From a virus: a stretch of 64,000 nucleotides of DNA. The stretch covers positions 1-64,000 of the IMG/VR virus record IMGVR_UViG_3300045256_000829. One strand, 5' to 3'. Made by a program: the position numbers and the translations under genes. Positions 16,020 through 24,152 of the stretch are shown here, one piece after another (the stretch's first letter is position 1; every line of letters starts with the position of its first letter). The notes beneath the pieces are model-generated. The model saw only the letters and a program-made list of their open reading frames with translations, did no database searches and had not been told where the DNA came from.

Positions 16020-16574
16020 TTACTTATCGCTACCACCCAAACGGAATTTGAACCCGACTTGATTAAGTCGCAGGTCAGGAACAGGACAGGAAGGCTGAGC
16101 CGTGTATTTCAAGCGCGTGTATTGATAGAACGGGCCGAATCCGAACCGGGCATACCTGACCAGGTCGTGATAAGCGCCAGCCTGAACGAAATTTTGCTGC
16201 CCGTAATCGGCCCAGGTATCGAGGTATTTTCCGACGTTGACCTTGACCCGGCCGAAGCCGCCAACCTCGTTACCGAACTTGAAGGCGCCGCCGCCGCCGT
16301 GAATCTCGACGAAATCCTTATAGGTGTAAACGCGCCAGGTGGCGAACGCCTGCCCGCGCGTGAGCTGGCGGGGATTCTGCTTCGATGGATCGCCGAACAC
16401 TGTGAGACCAAGTGTGACCGGCTTGATTTTTACTGAGGCGCCGATGCCGGCGAGATATTGAGTAGTGTTGGACGCGTTATCGGGAATCGCGCCAACCATA
16501 AAATCGACCTGGCCTTGAGCGAAAGCGAAAATAGGGAAAAGAAGCGCGAAGGCGAGAGCGAGAACGGGTTTCAT
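16020..16574 (-). CDS. exported, possibly outer-membrane beta-barrel protein
   Basis: A 184-residue protein with a clean signal peptide (MKPVLALAFALLFPIFAFA, cleavage after AFA-Q) and an alternating-strand body with aromatic residues (FATWRVYTYKDFVEIHGGGGAFKFG, GRVKVNVGKYLDTWADYG, FGFGPFYQYTRLKYT), ending in LNQVGFKFRLGG. An outer-membrane barrel or surface protein is plausible. It is the first gene after a promoter with operators and a leader terminator, so it heads this structural operon. Confidence 0.65.
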   Translation of the reverse strand: MKPVLALAFALLFPIFAFAQGQVDFMVGAIPDNASNTTQYLAGIGASVKIKPVTLGLTVFGDPSKQNPRQLTRGQAFATWRVYTYKDFVEIHGGGGAFKFGNEVGGFGRVKVNVGKYLDTWADYGQQNFVQAGAYHDLVRYARFGFGPFYQYTRLKYTAQPSCPVPDLRLNQVGFKFRLGGSDK

Positions 16575-16591
16575 ATTGTCTCCTTGGGAAT

Positions 16592-16618
16592 AAAAAAGCG
16601 GCGCCATTGTTGCGCCGC
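16592..16618 (-). terminator. intrinsic terminator in the leader of the 16574 operon
   Basis: Minus-strand stem GCGGCGC / GCGCCGC (16618-16612 and 16604-16598) with a 7-nt loop and a six-U tract (16597-16592). It ends 17 bp before the ATG of the next gene. A promoter with operators lies upstream (16725-16777), so it sits inside the leader as a possible attenuator as well as closing the replication operon. Confidence 0.85.
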
Positions 16619-16724
16619 ATTTACATTTTTTGGGGGTGGCAATCACCCGCTGTCTAAAGATGCTCCCAATAGCTAACCCGGATAACGTCCACCCCCAAAC
16701 TGACGATTAGCAAACAGGAGACAA

Positions 16725-16777
16725 ATCCTATCTTACCGCTTGATTTTGATCAAGTGATTCACTTGAATTATCAAGTA
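16725..16777 (-). promoter_or_regulatory. operator pair and leftward promoter within the end of the upstream gene
   Basis: Two palindromes: 16737-16756 (CGCTTG-N8-CAAGTG) and 16760-16777 (CACTTGAATTATCAAGTA), start spacing 23 bp. Minus-strand TTGATC (16753-16748), 17 bp, TAGGAT (16730-16725) gives a plausible promoter overlapping the first site. The sites lie in the last codons of the 16728-17417 gene. The transcript would pass the terminator at 16592-16618 before reaching the 16574 gene. Confidence 0.6.
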
Positions 16778-17417
16778 TCTCGCCGAGAGGAATATCATCC
16801 CCGGCTTTATCGGCGAATTCGATTAGCGCCTGCGCTTGCGCTTCGAGTTCGGACGTGTCGTATTTCAGGGCTTTGGCCATATCCTGAGCAATATACAGCT
16901 TTGGCCGACTTACCTCCTTAACGAAGCCGAGAAACAAATGAGGCGCGGCTTTTTCGAATCGGGCCACATCGATCGAAATGAATTGGGTAAGCCCATGACG
17001 CACAAGATATTCAAGCGCAAGGTTTGGATCATACTCCAGCGACTTTTGCGCCTTAACCTCAGCGCAAGGCGTCAGACGCGCCGCGTTGTCGCCGTTCTCG
17101 AATCGGAGTCTGCGAAGCAAAAGGCAGGAATTTTCATAACGCTCGCGCGCCTGCGAGCATTCATTGTTGAGAGCGCCCATTTGCTTGCGCAATCCGGCAT
17201 TTTCGCGACTAGCCTCATCCACCACGGCTTCAATGCGCGCCTTGTAGGTCGTTAGCACGCGATCGTAAAGGAATCGCGTGCGGAGATACGCCATCTCCTG
17301 TTCCCGAACAATCTCAGTCGCCTCATCGATGAGTTCCTTCATCTCTTGCGGCGACTTAAACAAGTCTTCGGTCAAAACCTCCGCTTTCGTTTCGAGTGTT
17401 TTTTCTTCAACTGCCAT
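16728..17417 (-). CDS. hypothetical coiled-coil protein
   Basis: A 229-residue protein, start MAVEEKTLETKAEV after an AAAGGAAAG site. Helical throughout (SPQEMKELIDEATEIVREQEMAYLRTRF..., VVDEASRENAGLRKQMGALNNECSQARERYENSC), then a more globular FGI-like C-terminal part (EYLVRHGLTQFISIDVARFEKAAPHLFLGFVKEVSRPKLYI). Not recognised. It is last in the replication operon; its final codons carry operator sites. Confidence 0.65.
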   Translation of the reverse strand: MAVEEKTLETKAEVLTEDLFKSPQEMKELIDEATEIVREQEMAYLRTRFLYDRVLTTYKARIEAVVDEASRENAGLRKQMGALNNECSQARERYENSCLLLRRLRFENGDNAARLTPCAEVKAQKSLEYDPNLALEYLVRHGLTQFISIDVARFEKAAPHLFLGFVKEVSRPKLYIAQDMAKALKYDTSELEAQAQALIEFADKAGDDIPLGEILDNSSESLDQNQAVR

Positions 17418-17827
17418 AACTGCTTTCCTTTCCAGTTGTGGCCGCGCTTGCTTTTGCGCCCGCGACCGGTTTCGAGTATTTCGATGCCCCATACGGCAAG
17501 CATCAATTTCTTCGTCAGGATGAATTCACGGGTTCGACAACCCTTCCAGTCTTCGACTACCTCCTTTCCAGTTCTGCGATCAAAATATACAAAGTCGGCG
17601 TGATAGGTTTTGACTAGGTAGCCGTCAAACTCGATACGGTAGGGGACTTGCCGGCGCAAATCTGAAATCTCGCCGGCGAGTTCGAGGACGAGTAATTCAT
17701 CGTTACGATCGGCTTCGCCAGTTGACCTGAACCAAATTCCGTTACGACGAACCGGCTTATTGCGGTACTTGTTCGTCTTCTCGCTTGCCTGAAGTTCTCT
17801 CAATTCTGCAACGGTGATGCGTTCCAT
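17372..17827 (-). CDS. DUF1064-type PD-(D/E)XK nuclease
   Basis: A 151-residue protein. After a helical start it shows KYRNKPVRRNGIWFRSTGEADR, then LELAGEISDLRRQVPYRIEFDGYLVKTYHADFVYFDR, then KEVVEDWKGCRTREFILTKKLMLAVWGIEIL and a basic tail. E-x-R at the front, D in YHADFVYF and E-x-W-K make the PD-(D/E)XK core seen in phage DUF1064 proteins, thought to act as Holliday-junction or recombination nucleases. It overlaps the next gene by 46 bp and sits in the replication operon, which fits. Confidence 0.75.
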   Translation of the reverse strand: MERITVAELRELQASEKTNKYRNKPVRRNGIWFRSTGEADRNDELLVLELAGEISDLRRQVPYRIEFDGYLVKTYHADFVYFDRRTGKEVVEDWKGCRTREFILTKKLMLAVWGIEILETGRGRKSKRGHNWKGKQLWQLKKKHSKRKRRF

Positions 17828-17925
17828 ATTTCAGAAATTCAGAACAGTTTTGATTGCTCACCCTTCGCGCTGCTACAAAGCCCGCATATGTTCGGATCCA
17901 AAGCGGCCGCGCCCGACTACATGGT

Positions 17926-19647
17926 TTACCCTTGCGGGCAACCTGATCGCAGGGTTTTGTTTGGCCGCGAATAAACCTGATTAACCGAAGGGGTTGTTCC
18001 GCGAATCTTCCCCTTTTTACGATTGGCGCTCGCACCGAGAATCGCCGTCACCAACGCTTTCGCCAACTGAACCGGGACGGCGTTCCCGATTTGTTTGACT
18101 TGTTGCTCGCGGTTGCCGAGAAAGACGTATGAACGGGGAAACGACATTGCCGCCGCGAGTTCGCGCGGCAACAACATTCGATAAAGAATATCGAGAAGAA
18201 AATATCCATTGCCCTCTTTAAAATTCGGAACAGCAAGCGCGAATCTATCTTTCGATGTTACGGTGTCCAACGGTTCATCAATACTGATGGCGTTCGCCGT
18301 TCCGTTGTATTTAACGAGATAAGGAGTAACGAGACTCAGATATTCGCGCGCGAGTATTGTATTGAGAGGTTCACTTACGCCCCGCGCCTTAATTTCGGGG
18401 CCTCCACTGTTGATGATAAAGGGTTCGATTAGTCCCCAAGCGTCAACGCTGGTCACTGTAGGGAAAGGCGAGTCCAGCTTGTATGGGGGTCTGTCATCTT
18501 TTCCGTGATTAGCTGCAATCACGAACGGTTCGACCAACCCAAAGCGATTACTCGTGTCTAAAGTTGAGAGCGGTTTATCAACGCTAAAGCTTCGACCGTC
18601 TCCGTCTTTACGGTTTGCATGACTACCGTTATAACGAACTATAAACGGCTCGCAGAGCATGTGATGCGTCCCTTGGGCGCAAATCGTGCTCGGGGGTTGG
18701 TCAACAGATTGCGGAATGTTGTTATTCCTGAGTGTGACAACATAGGGCTCGCAAAGGCCGATACCCCTGCTGGTTGTCGTAATTGTCTGCAACGGATTCT
18801 CGACCGAACGCGGCACGCCGCCAGAAAGTTGCGGAACGATGAATGGCAAACCTGAACACTTTTGCAAGCCGATGAAGATTTTCCGGAGCGTGTTCGGAGA
18901 GAGCGGTTTCTTGCGATTAAATATGCTCTCGCCTTTGATCGACCAGTCGATAATTTCGCGCGTGGTCCGGTAAGGCTGCATTTGTGCACTGGGGAACAAA
19001 GAAGAGTTTTCGGATTTTTCGAGCGCCGCGCAATGTGTGGGAGTTGGCCAAACGATTGGTTTACCGTCGCGCCGCGCCTGAATGAATAGACGTTCACGCG
19101 AAGTCGGATCGCCGTAATCAGTCGCGCGCAGTTTCTTCCAGCTCACTTTATAGCCAAGGCTTTCAAGATTATTGACCCACGATATAAATGTCTCGCCTTT
19201 CTGCTTCGGATCGGGAACCCATTCGAGTTTTCCCTTGATCCGCTTCCGAATCAGCGGACCCCAGGTAAGAAAGGCGGGAACGTTCTCGACGAGGATCGCT
19301 TTTGGCAAGACAGCTTCCGCCCAACGAATTGCACACCAGGCCGTTGCCCGACTTTGATCATTAACCGGGCGGCCGCCTCGGGCGTTCGAAAAATGCGTAC
19401 ATTCCGGTGAGGCTACAAGGAGGTCGAGCTTGCCGATTTCGACCAATTCGCGCGGGTTGATCAATTCGATATTCGCGCAAAGGTGTTTAGCGTCCGGGTG
19501 ATTTGCCGAATGAGTTTCGATCGCCTTATCCCAATGGTTGATGGCTATCAGATTGAGCTTATAACCGAGACTCTCGCACGCCTCAGCCGCGCCCGTGGAC
19601 GTTCCCCCAGCCCCACAAAATAAGTCTACGAGGTTAAACGTTTTCAT
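17926..19647 (-). CDS. dcm: DNA (cytosine-5) methyltransferase with repeated insert
   Basis: Transfers a methyl group from S-adenosylmethionine to C5 of cytosine. 573 residues. Motif I DLFCGAGGTSTG (8-19), the catalytic loop as ASPECTHFS (Cys83; Glu replaces the usual second Pro), motif VI ENVP (121-124), motif VIII RERLFI (184-189), and motifs IX-X RELAAAMSFP and KQIGNAVPVQLAKAL near the end. Between about 270 and 475 lies an insert of six or so repeats of the pattern EPF-[VI]-...-V-[DE]-x-P-L-x-T. The start is the ATG at 19647; there is no restriction gene beside it. Likely self-protection against host restriction. Confidence 0.9.
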   Translation of the reverse strand: MKTFNLVDLFCGAGGTSTGAAEACESLGYKLNLIAINHWDKAIETHSANHPDAKHLCANIELINPRELVEIGKLDLLVASPECTHFSNARGGRPVNDQSRATAWCAIRWAEAVLPKAILVENVPAFLTWGPLIRKRIKGKLEWVPDPKQKGETFISWVNNLESLGYKVSWKKLRATDYGDPTSRERLFIQARRDGKPIVWPTPTHCAALEKSENSSLFPSAQMQPYRTTREIIDWSIKGESIFNRKKPLSPNTLRKIFIGLQKCSGLPFIVPQLSGGVPRSVENPLQTITTTSRGIGLCEPYVVTLRNNNIPQSVDQPPSTICAQGTHHMLCEPFIVRYNGSHANRKDGDGRSFSVDKPLSTLDTSNRFGLVEPFVIAANHGKDDRPPYKLDSPFPTVTSVDAWGLIEPFIINSGGPEIKARGVSEPLNTILAREYLSLVTPYLVKYNGTANAISIDEPLDTVTSKDRFALAVPNFKEGNGYFLLDILYRMLLPRELAAAMSFPRSYVFLGNREQQVKQIGNAVPVQLAKALVTAILGASANRKKGKIRGTTPSVNQVYSRPNKTLRSGCPQG

Positions 19648-19665
19648 CTTGTTCAATCGCCTCTA

Positions 19666-20106
19666 TCAATCGTCGCAAGATTTCATTTCGTCGGCGCGCT
19701 TACTTCCAACGTAGTCACGCCAGTTCACCCATGCGTTATTTACCCAAAAACCCCAGGATCGAACCGATTTGAAAACAATCGCCAACGTCCAACAGGGTTC
19801 GTCGTTAATCAGTTCGATCCTATGAACATGAGTTGCCGAAAAGGTTCGAATCCAAGGGGCGAGGAATACACGGCTGCCATTGGGTGTGCATTCGATGTAC
19901 TGTCCCCAAAGGCCGATAGTTACGAATCGCTTTGGATGATCATGCATATCTTTTGACCAATCCTCGGCGACGAATTTATGCAGGTAAACCTTGAACTGGG
20001 GAAGCGCGAGCAACGTCCATCGGTAGAGATAAGCAGGACAACGGCCGTCGCCGTTAATATCTTCACGTCGAAAAATCCGATCAAGTAATTTTTTCAATCT
20101 ATTCAT
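19666..20106 (-). CDS. cupin-like phage protein
   Basis: A 146-residue protein with KFVAEDWSKDMHDHPKRFVTIGLWGQYIECTP: a HDHP metal-site motif followed by a beta-rich cupin-like fold and a later VHRIELI. Related phage proteins carry the HDHPW motif and are of unknown activity. The first 17 residues (MNRLKKLLDRIFRREDI) are nearly identical to those of the next upstream gene, encoded by a 54-bp direct repeat, so the start at 20106 is well supported. Confidence 0.7.
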   Translation of the reverse strand: MNRLKKLLDRIFRREDINGDGRCPAYLYRWTLLALPQFKVYLHKFVAEDWSKDMHDHPKRFVTIGLWGQYIECTPNGSRVFLAPWIRTFSATHVHRIELINDEPCWTLAIVFKSVRSWGFWVNNAWVNWRDYVGSKRADEMKSCDD

Positions 20107-20109
20107 TGC
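20056..20109 (-). repeat. 54-bp direct repeat, copy A
   Basis: It matches 20328-20381 at 47 of 54 positions (identical over the first 24 bases of the plus strand, AATATCTTCACG onward). It covers the ribosome-site-proximal start codon and the first 17 codons of two adjacent genes. It arose by local duplication or gene conversion. Confidence 0.85.
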
Positions 20110-20126
20110 ACACCTTTCGCGCTCCG

Positions 20127-20378
20127 TCATATCACCCCCTTTTCTTTCAGGTGATTGATCAACGTTTCAATCGTGAAAGTATTTGCCAGGTTGGCGCATG
20201 GCGAGGTTCCGAGGATGAAGCGCACGCCGGGAACATTTGCGTCTTTAAGCGCTCGGGACACGTCAAACATTGACCCTTGCACGTTGTAATAACCGTGGTC
20301 AGCAACCACCTGCACGACCTCAACCTCAATATCTTCACGTCGAAAAATCCGGTCAGGAAATCCCTTCAATCTGTTCAT
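20127..20378 (-). CDS. hypothetical protein sharing its N-terminus with its neighbour
   Basis: An 83-residue protein. Residues 1-17 (MNRLKGFPDRIFRREDI) repeat the start of the cupin-like protein. The rest (VEVVQVVADHGYYNVQGSMFDVSRALKDANVPGVRFILG) has no recognised family. The start overlaps the upstream stop (ATGA). Confidence 0.65.
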   Translation of the reverse strand: MNRLKGFPDRIFRREDIEVEVVQVVADHGYYNVQGSMFDVSRALKDANVPGVRFILGTSPCANLANTFTIETLINHLKEKGVI

Positions 20379-20381
20379 TGC
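20328..20381 (-). repeat. 54-bp direct repeat, copy B
   Basis: The partner of 20056-20109, 272 bp away in the same orientation. Differences cluster in the third quarter (ATTTTTT against ATCCCTT). It encodes the shared leader peptide MNRLK-x3-DRIFRREDI. Confidence 0.85.
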
Positions 20382-20764
20382 GATTCCCCCTTCTTTTCGA
20401 AATCGCGCGGAACGAACAAACGAGAGTTGAATTGCTTGTCTCCCGTTTCTTTGAAGGAAACGTATGCCCCGTGTTGCCACCGCTTCACCTTGGCAATCGT
20501 GTAAATCGCATCACGCGTTAGATGGCGATCGGCATATATGGCGTCCGCCTGCGCTCTTTCTGGCGCCGCATATTTGACTTGAACGCCTCGACTGAGCGGC
20601 GCAACACAGATGCGGCAACCCGGCAGATCGATGACCTTATCGGTATGTACGTGGTATTCATCCTTCCAGCGATTACCGCAAAAAGAGCAAACGAAATCCA
20701 CGATATGCCTTTCATCAGGTAACGCGCTAATTGTCGACTCTTCTTCTCGTTTAGTGTTTTTCAT
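20375..20764 (-). CDS. hypothetical zinc-finger protein
   Basis: A 129-residue protein with FVCSFCGNRWKDEYHVHTDKVIDLPGCRICVAP: two CxxC pairs about 25 residues apart, a zinc ribbon. The C-terminal part (DAIYADRHLTRDAIYTIAKVKRWQHGAYVSF) is basic and mixed. Start overlaps the upstream stop. Role unknown; it lies in the replication operon. Confidence 0.65.
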   Translation of the reverse strand: MKNTKREEESTISALPDERHIVDFVCSFCGNRWKDEYHVHTDKVIDLPGCRICVAPLSRGVQVKYAAPERAQADAIYADRHLTRDAIYTIAKVKRWQHGAYVSFKETGDKQFNSRLFVPRDFEKKGESQ

Positions 20765-21213
20765 TTCCCGTTCACCGCCTTTTTATTGGCTTCTTCGAGA
20801 AACTGAGGCAGGACGCAAACGTCGGCGCGATTGCCGTATTGCGTTTCGCGTTGAAGATCCGATACGGCAATCGCCTCGACGGCTTTCAATTCGGAGAATC
20901 GCGCGGAAGCCGAAGCAATCGGGATGCTAAGAAGGCGCGCGGCTTCGTGAGCAATCAACCCGAGAGCGCCGCGATCGAATAACAGATCAAGAATGCGCTG
21001 TTGCTGCCTCGTGAAATGATCCTTGTTTTTCTCGTATGCCGCCTCGCTGCGCGCGTTCCCCTTATGGCGATTTTTTGTAATGTCGCCGCCAGTCTTACCC
21101 GGTTTGCGGCGCTGCTTTTGCTCAGACTGGCGCTCATGCTGAGTGTTTTCTTTGAGCTTCTTTTCGGGTTTCTCTTTCGGTGTAAGATTCGCAAACAATC
21201 CGTCACTTTGCAT
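20761..21213 (-). CDS. winged-helix-like DNA-binding protein
   Basis: A 150-residue protein. The N-terminal 65 residues are disordered and charged. The C-terminal part reads RQQQRILDLLFDRGALGLIAHEAARLLSIPIASASARFSELKAVEAIAVSD, a winged-helix/MarR-like pattern (helix 2 IAHEAARLLSI, recognition helix ASASARFSELKA). The ATG at 21213 follows GGGAGA; a TTG start further up would run through the operator at 21221-21259. Phage versions of this layout act in replication or regulation. Confidence 0.65.
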   Translation of the reverse strand: MQSDGLFANLTPKEKPEKKLKENTQHERQSEQKQRRKPGKTGGDITKNRHKGNARSEAAYEKNKDHFTRQQQRILDLLFDRGALGLIAHEAARLLSIPIASASARFSELKAVEAIAVSDLQRETQYGNRADVCVLPQFLEEANKKAVNGK

Positions 21214-21220
21214 TTCTACA

Positions 21221-21259
21221 TCTCCCTTCAATCAAGCGTTTCACTTGTTATATCAAGTT
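21221..21259. promoter_or_regulatory. operator pair upstream of the 21213 gene
   Basis: 21242-21259 is a near-perfect 18-bp site, CACTTGTTATATCAAGTT. 21221-21238 carries only the right half (ATCAAGCG). Spacing 21 bp. The proximal half overlaps the ribosome site of the gene starting at 21213, so binding could block both transcription and translation initiation signals. Confidence 0.7.
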
Positions 21260-21275
21260 TCCAGTCGAAATAAAA

Positions 21276-21722
21276 TTAGTAGTTGGGTTCCCAAAGAAGT
21301 TTTTGACCTGTCGGATGATTATCAACACGCGGACGCCTTTTCCGATTCCAGGTCCCGCCGCGCGACTCTGCGACTACCCTCCAATTAGCGGCTGAGAGAC
21401 TGACTCCAGATTCCGATTTCAGCGTATAAGTGATGATCCTCTTGTAACCGAGCGCCCTGCCCGCCTTGACTAATGCTCCGTAAAGCTTACTCGCTACATT
21501 TTGCGTATGATCTGTACAGCAACGAGTAATTTCGAGGGTCCAGCCATCATCAAACAACCTCGCGAGAGGTTTGCCAGCCATCGCGACGCCGACTATTTTC
21601 TCCCCGTCATTCACGGCCACCCCAAACACCCATCCACTCGGGGCGCGATGATGACTGTGATTCTTATTGATGAACCGTTGCGCCTCTTTAAACGTGATTG
21701 GTTGTAATTCGAGTTTGGCCAT
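21276..21722 (-). CDS. XF1762-family (GNAT-like) protein
   Basis: A 148-residue protein with the XF1762 pattern: ITFKEAQRFINKNHSHHRAPSGWVFGVAVNDGEKIVGVAMAGKP, DDGWTLEITRCCTD, NVASKLYGALVKAGRALGYKRIITYTL, ESGVSLSAANWRVVAESRGGTWNRKRRPRVD. The family is common in phages beside replication genes and resembles N-acetyltransferases; substrate unknown. The start at 21722 overlaps the previous gene by 35 bp. Confidence 0.85.
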   Translation of the reverse strand: MAKLELQPITFKEAQRFINKNHSHHRAPSGWVFGVAVNDGEKIVGVAMAGKPLARLFDDGWTLEITRCCTDHTQNVASKLYGALVKAGRALGYKRIITYTLKSESGVSLSAANWRVVAESRGGTWNRKRRPRVDNHPTGQKLLWEPNY

Positions 21723-24123
21723 AATTACGCCCCGCCGCGGCAAAGAGTGGCGTTTGCTCTTTCTCCATCTCTGCGCGGTCGCGTAGCGCACGCTTGAAGT
21801 TGTCTTGCGAGGTTTTCCAGTAAGAGCGTTTCAGTTCAATCCCCAGGTATTGACGATCAAGCAAGAGCGCCATCACGCCGGCGCTGCCGATCCCGTTGAA
21901 CGGCGAAGCGACAAGATCGCCGGGCGCCGACCAAAGCTTGATGGCCCGCTCGCAAACGGAGAGTTGCAGCGGGCAGAGGTGGCGAGCGTCTTCAGGTTCT
22001 TTGGCTATGGCTGTGTTGAGAACGTCTGTTTCCATGATTCCGTTGTAGACAACAAGGCCATCAGCTTTATGGCGTAAGTGGTGCGATGCCTGATGTAATG
22101 CTGGATAACTCGGCTGAATATCCGCGCTCTTTCCATCTGAAGTTAGATGCCGATACCAAACGGGCGCGGCCCATTCAATCCATTCATTCTCAGTAATCCA
22201 ACCATTCGCATTCTCGTAACGGGCAACCCGGCCAGCCCGTATCTTCTTCGGATTCTCGCCAGGCTTGCGGAAAATCAAGAGATAATCAGCGAGCGCCGGA
22301 CGCGTGAGTCCGGAATCAGTCGCCAGGGTTTTAAACAGCAAGCCGCGCTCTTTCGTGCGCGCCGCCTTAACCTGTGGATTTTTATCAATCGTCACTTCAC
22401 CTGTATAAATCCACCCTTCTTCCTCGAAGAGGTTGATAACCCTACCGCGAAAATCCTTCAATCCGATGTACCCATCCTGTGATTTCTGCGCTGGAACCTG
22501 ACAGAGATGAACCGCAGCCGTCCGCCCTGGCATCGTCGCGCGCAACATACCCGGCAACAGGAAACGAAAATGCTCGATCATTTGGCCGATCGATTCGCAA
22601 TTCCCGATGTCGCGCGCCGAATTCGAATAGGCGTACATACCGGGGAAGGGGGGAGAGAAAACCCAAAGGCCGACAGAATCCTTCTCGACGCGATCAATCA
22701 ATTTGACCGAGTCTCCCAGATGAAGCGTCCAGCCTTCGCCGCGCGCCGTCTCTTCCTTGTATTCGGCTTCCTCGTGTTTCGTGCGGCCCGTGCGACTCAG
22801 CTGCTTGATGGTTTGTTTCTTCATGGCTTCAACTGACTCCCTCATAAGTTCGGCGTGTTGATCTTCTTTGCGGCGAATGTTCGAAAGGATCGATCCCTCG
22901 GCTTCACTCGCAACGTGATATGCGACGACTTCGCGTTTCTGACCGAAACGCCAGAGGCGACGCGTCGCTTGATATAGTTCCTCAAAGCTATCCGACAATC
23001 CGACGAAAGCCATACGGGCGCAATGCTGCCAGTTCAACCCGAAACCAAAAATTTTCGGTTTTGTAATCATGATCTGAACATCTCCCTCCCTCCAGGCGAG
23101 TTCATATTCAATCCGCTTATCGTATGGAGTAGAACCAGAAATTGACACAGCATCACTTCCAAAGGCTTTCTCAAGAGCATCCTGCTCAGCATCAAGATTG
23201 CACCAAATCACCCATTTCTCTTTTTCAACGATCTGGGATTCGCCATAAATCAGTCTCCTGCATACTTCAACTCTTTCATGCAAGCTATCTTTTTTAGCCG
23301 TGCGCCGCTCTTTCAGCGTCTTCGCCTCCGTGGCGAACAGCATCCCGTCGAGCGGCTTCGAATTGACCGTGATTTGCTCAACGCGCAACGGCGGCAAGAG
23401 GTAACCCTCGTCGGAGTAGCCAAGATCGGAAGGCTTTTCGATTGCGACCGCCCAGGAGGCCAGCCAGTTGAAAAAATCCTTCCTCGCGTGATCACGCAGC
23501 TTCCATTTATGCGTGGTATTGCCGTCTTGCTTGAAATATAGGGCGATGATTTCCTTGCCGTTCATCACGTCAAGGAATTCGGCGTGATTGATAATTTCGA
23601 TCAGGTCATTAGGGGAAGGTGTAGCCGTGCAAGCAAGACGGAAGTTTATACCGCGGGCGAATTCATTGACTTGCCTTCTGATGACACCCTCGAAAGACTT
23701 CATAATCGAAGATTCATCACAGCAGATCCCGCCGAACACGTCAGGATCGAAGCGATGAAGCTTTTCGTAGTTCGTAACGTTCACGCCGATCGTGACATCG
23801 TCCATCGTTTCGCAAACTGTCACGGGAATGCCGAACTTCTTGCCCTCGCGCTCTGTCTGTCCGGTAACGGCCAGCGGCGCAAGCGTCAGCGTCGGCTTAC
23901 CAGTGTGCGCTATGACGTGCCGTTGCCATTCGAGATGCATTCCAGTTTTCCCCATCCCGCAACCAGCAAGGATCGCGGCCCGGCCCTTCTTGATCGCCCA
24001 GCGCGTTATGTCACGTTGAAAAGGGAAGAGAACCTTGTTGATCTTATTCGGCGCAACATCGAAGCCAGCTTCCGGCGCCACTATTCGTTTACTGTTGAGA
24101 AAATTATCGTAGTTACTTGTCAT
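21688..24123 (-). CDS. SNF2-like helicase fused to DNA methyltransferase
   Basis: One 811-residue chain with two enzymes. Residues 1-440 are a superfamily-2 helicase: Walker A GCGMGKT (54-60), DEAH-type box CDES (135-138), motif III TATP (166-169) and motif VI QATRRLWRFGQ (385-395). Residues 465-780 are a beta-class (motif IV first) DNA amino-methyltransferase: SPPF (490-493) and the SAM loop PFNGIGS (741-747); SPPF suggests N4-cytosine or N6-adenine. An ATG at 24123 is preferred; the longer TTG frame runs through the operator pair. Likely role: remodel or restrict-evade DNA during replication. The fusion is uncommon. Confidence 0.87.
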   Translation of the reverse strand: MTSNYDNFLNSKRIVAPEAGFDVAPNKINKVLFPFQRDITRWAIKKGRAAILAGCGMGKTGMHLEWQRHVIAHTGKPTLTLAPLAVTGQTEREGKKFGIPVTVCETMDDVTIGVNVTNYEKLHRFDPDVFGGICCDESSIMKSFEGVIRRQVNEFARGINFRLACTATPSPNDLIEIINHAEFLDVMNGKEIIALYFKQDGNTTHKWKLRDHARKDFFNWLASWAVAIEKPSDLGYSDEGYLLPPLRVEQITVNSKPLDGMLFATEAKTLKERRTAKKDSLHERVEVCRRLIYGESQIVEKEKWVIWCNLDAEQDALEKAFGSDAVSISGSTPYDKRIEYELAWREGDVQIMITKPKIFGFGLNWQHCARMAFVGLSDSFEELYQATRRLWRFGQKREVVAYHVASEAEGSILSNIRRKEDQHAELMRESVEAMKKQTIKQLSRTGRTKHEEAEYKEETARGEGWTLHLGDSVKLIDRVEKDSVGLWVFSPPFPGMYAYSNSARDIGNCESIGQMIEHFRFLLPGMLRATMPGRTAAVHLCQVPAQKSQDGYIGLKDFRGRVINLFEEEGWIYTGEVTIDKNPQVKAARTKERGLLFKTLATDSGLTRPALADYLLIFRKPGENPKKIRAGRVARYENANGWITENEWIEWAAPVWYRHLTSDGKSADIQPSYPALHQASHHLRHKADGLVVYNGIMETDVLNTAIAKEPEDARHLCPLQLSVCERAIKLWSAPGDLVASPFNGIGSAGVMALLLDRQYLGIELKRSYWKTSQDNFKRALRDRAEMEKEQTPLFAAAGRNYGQTRITTNHV

Positions 24124-24152
24124 TTCAAGTGTCTCCCTTGATATATCAAGTT
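24114..24152. promoter_or_regulatory. operator pair over the start of the helicase-methyltransferase gene
   Basis: Two full sites 21 bp apart: 24114-24131 (TACTTGTCATTTCAAGTG) and 24135-24152 (CCCTTGATATATCAAGTT). The first contains the gene's ATG; the ribosome site AAGGGAGA lies between them. The second abuts the previous gene's stop. Binding here would interrupt the replication operon inside. Confidence 0.75.
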
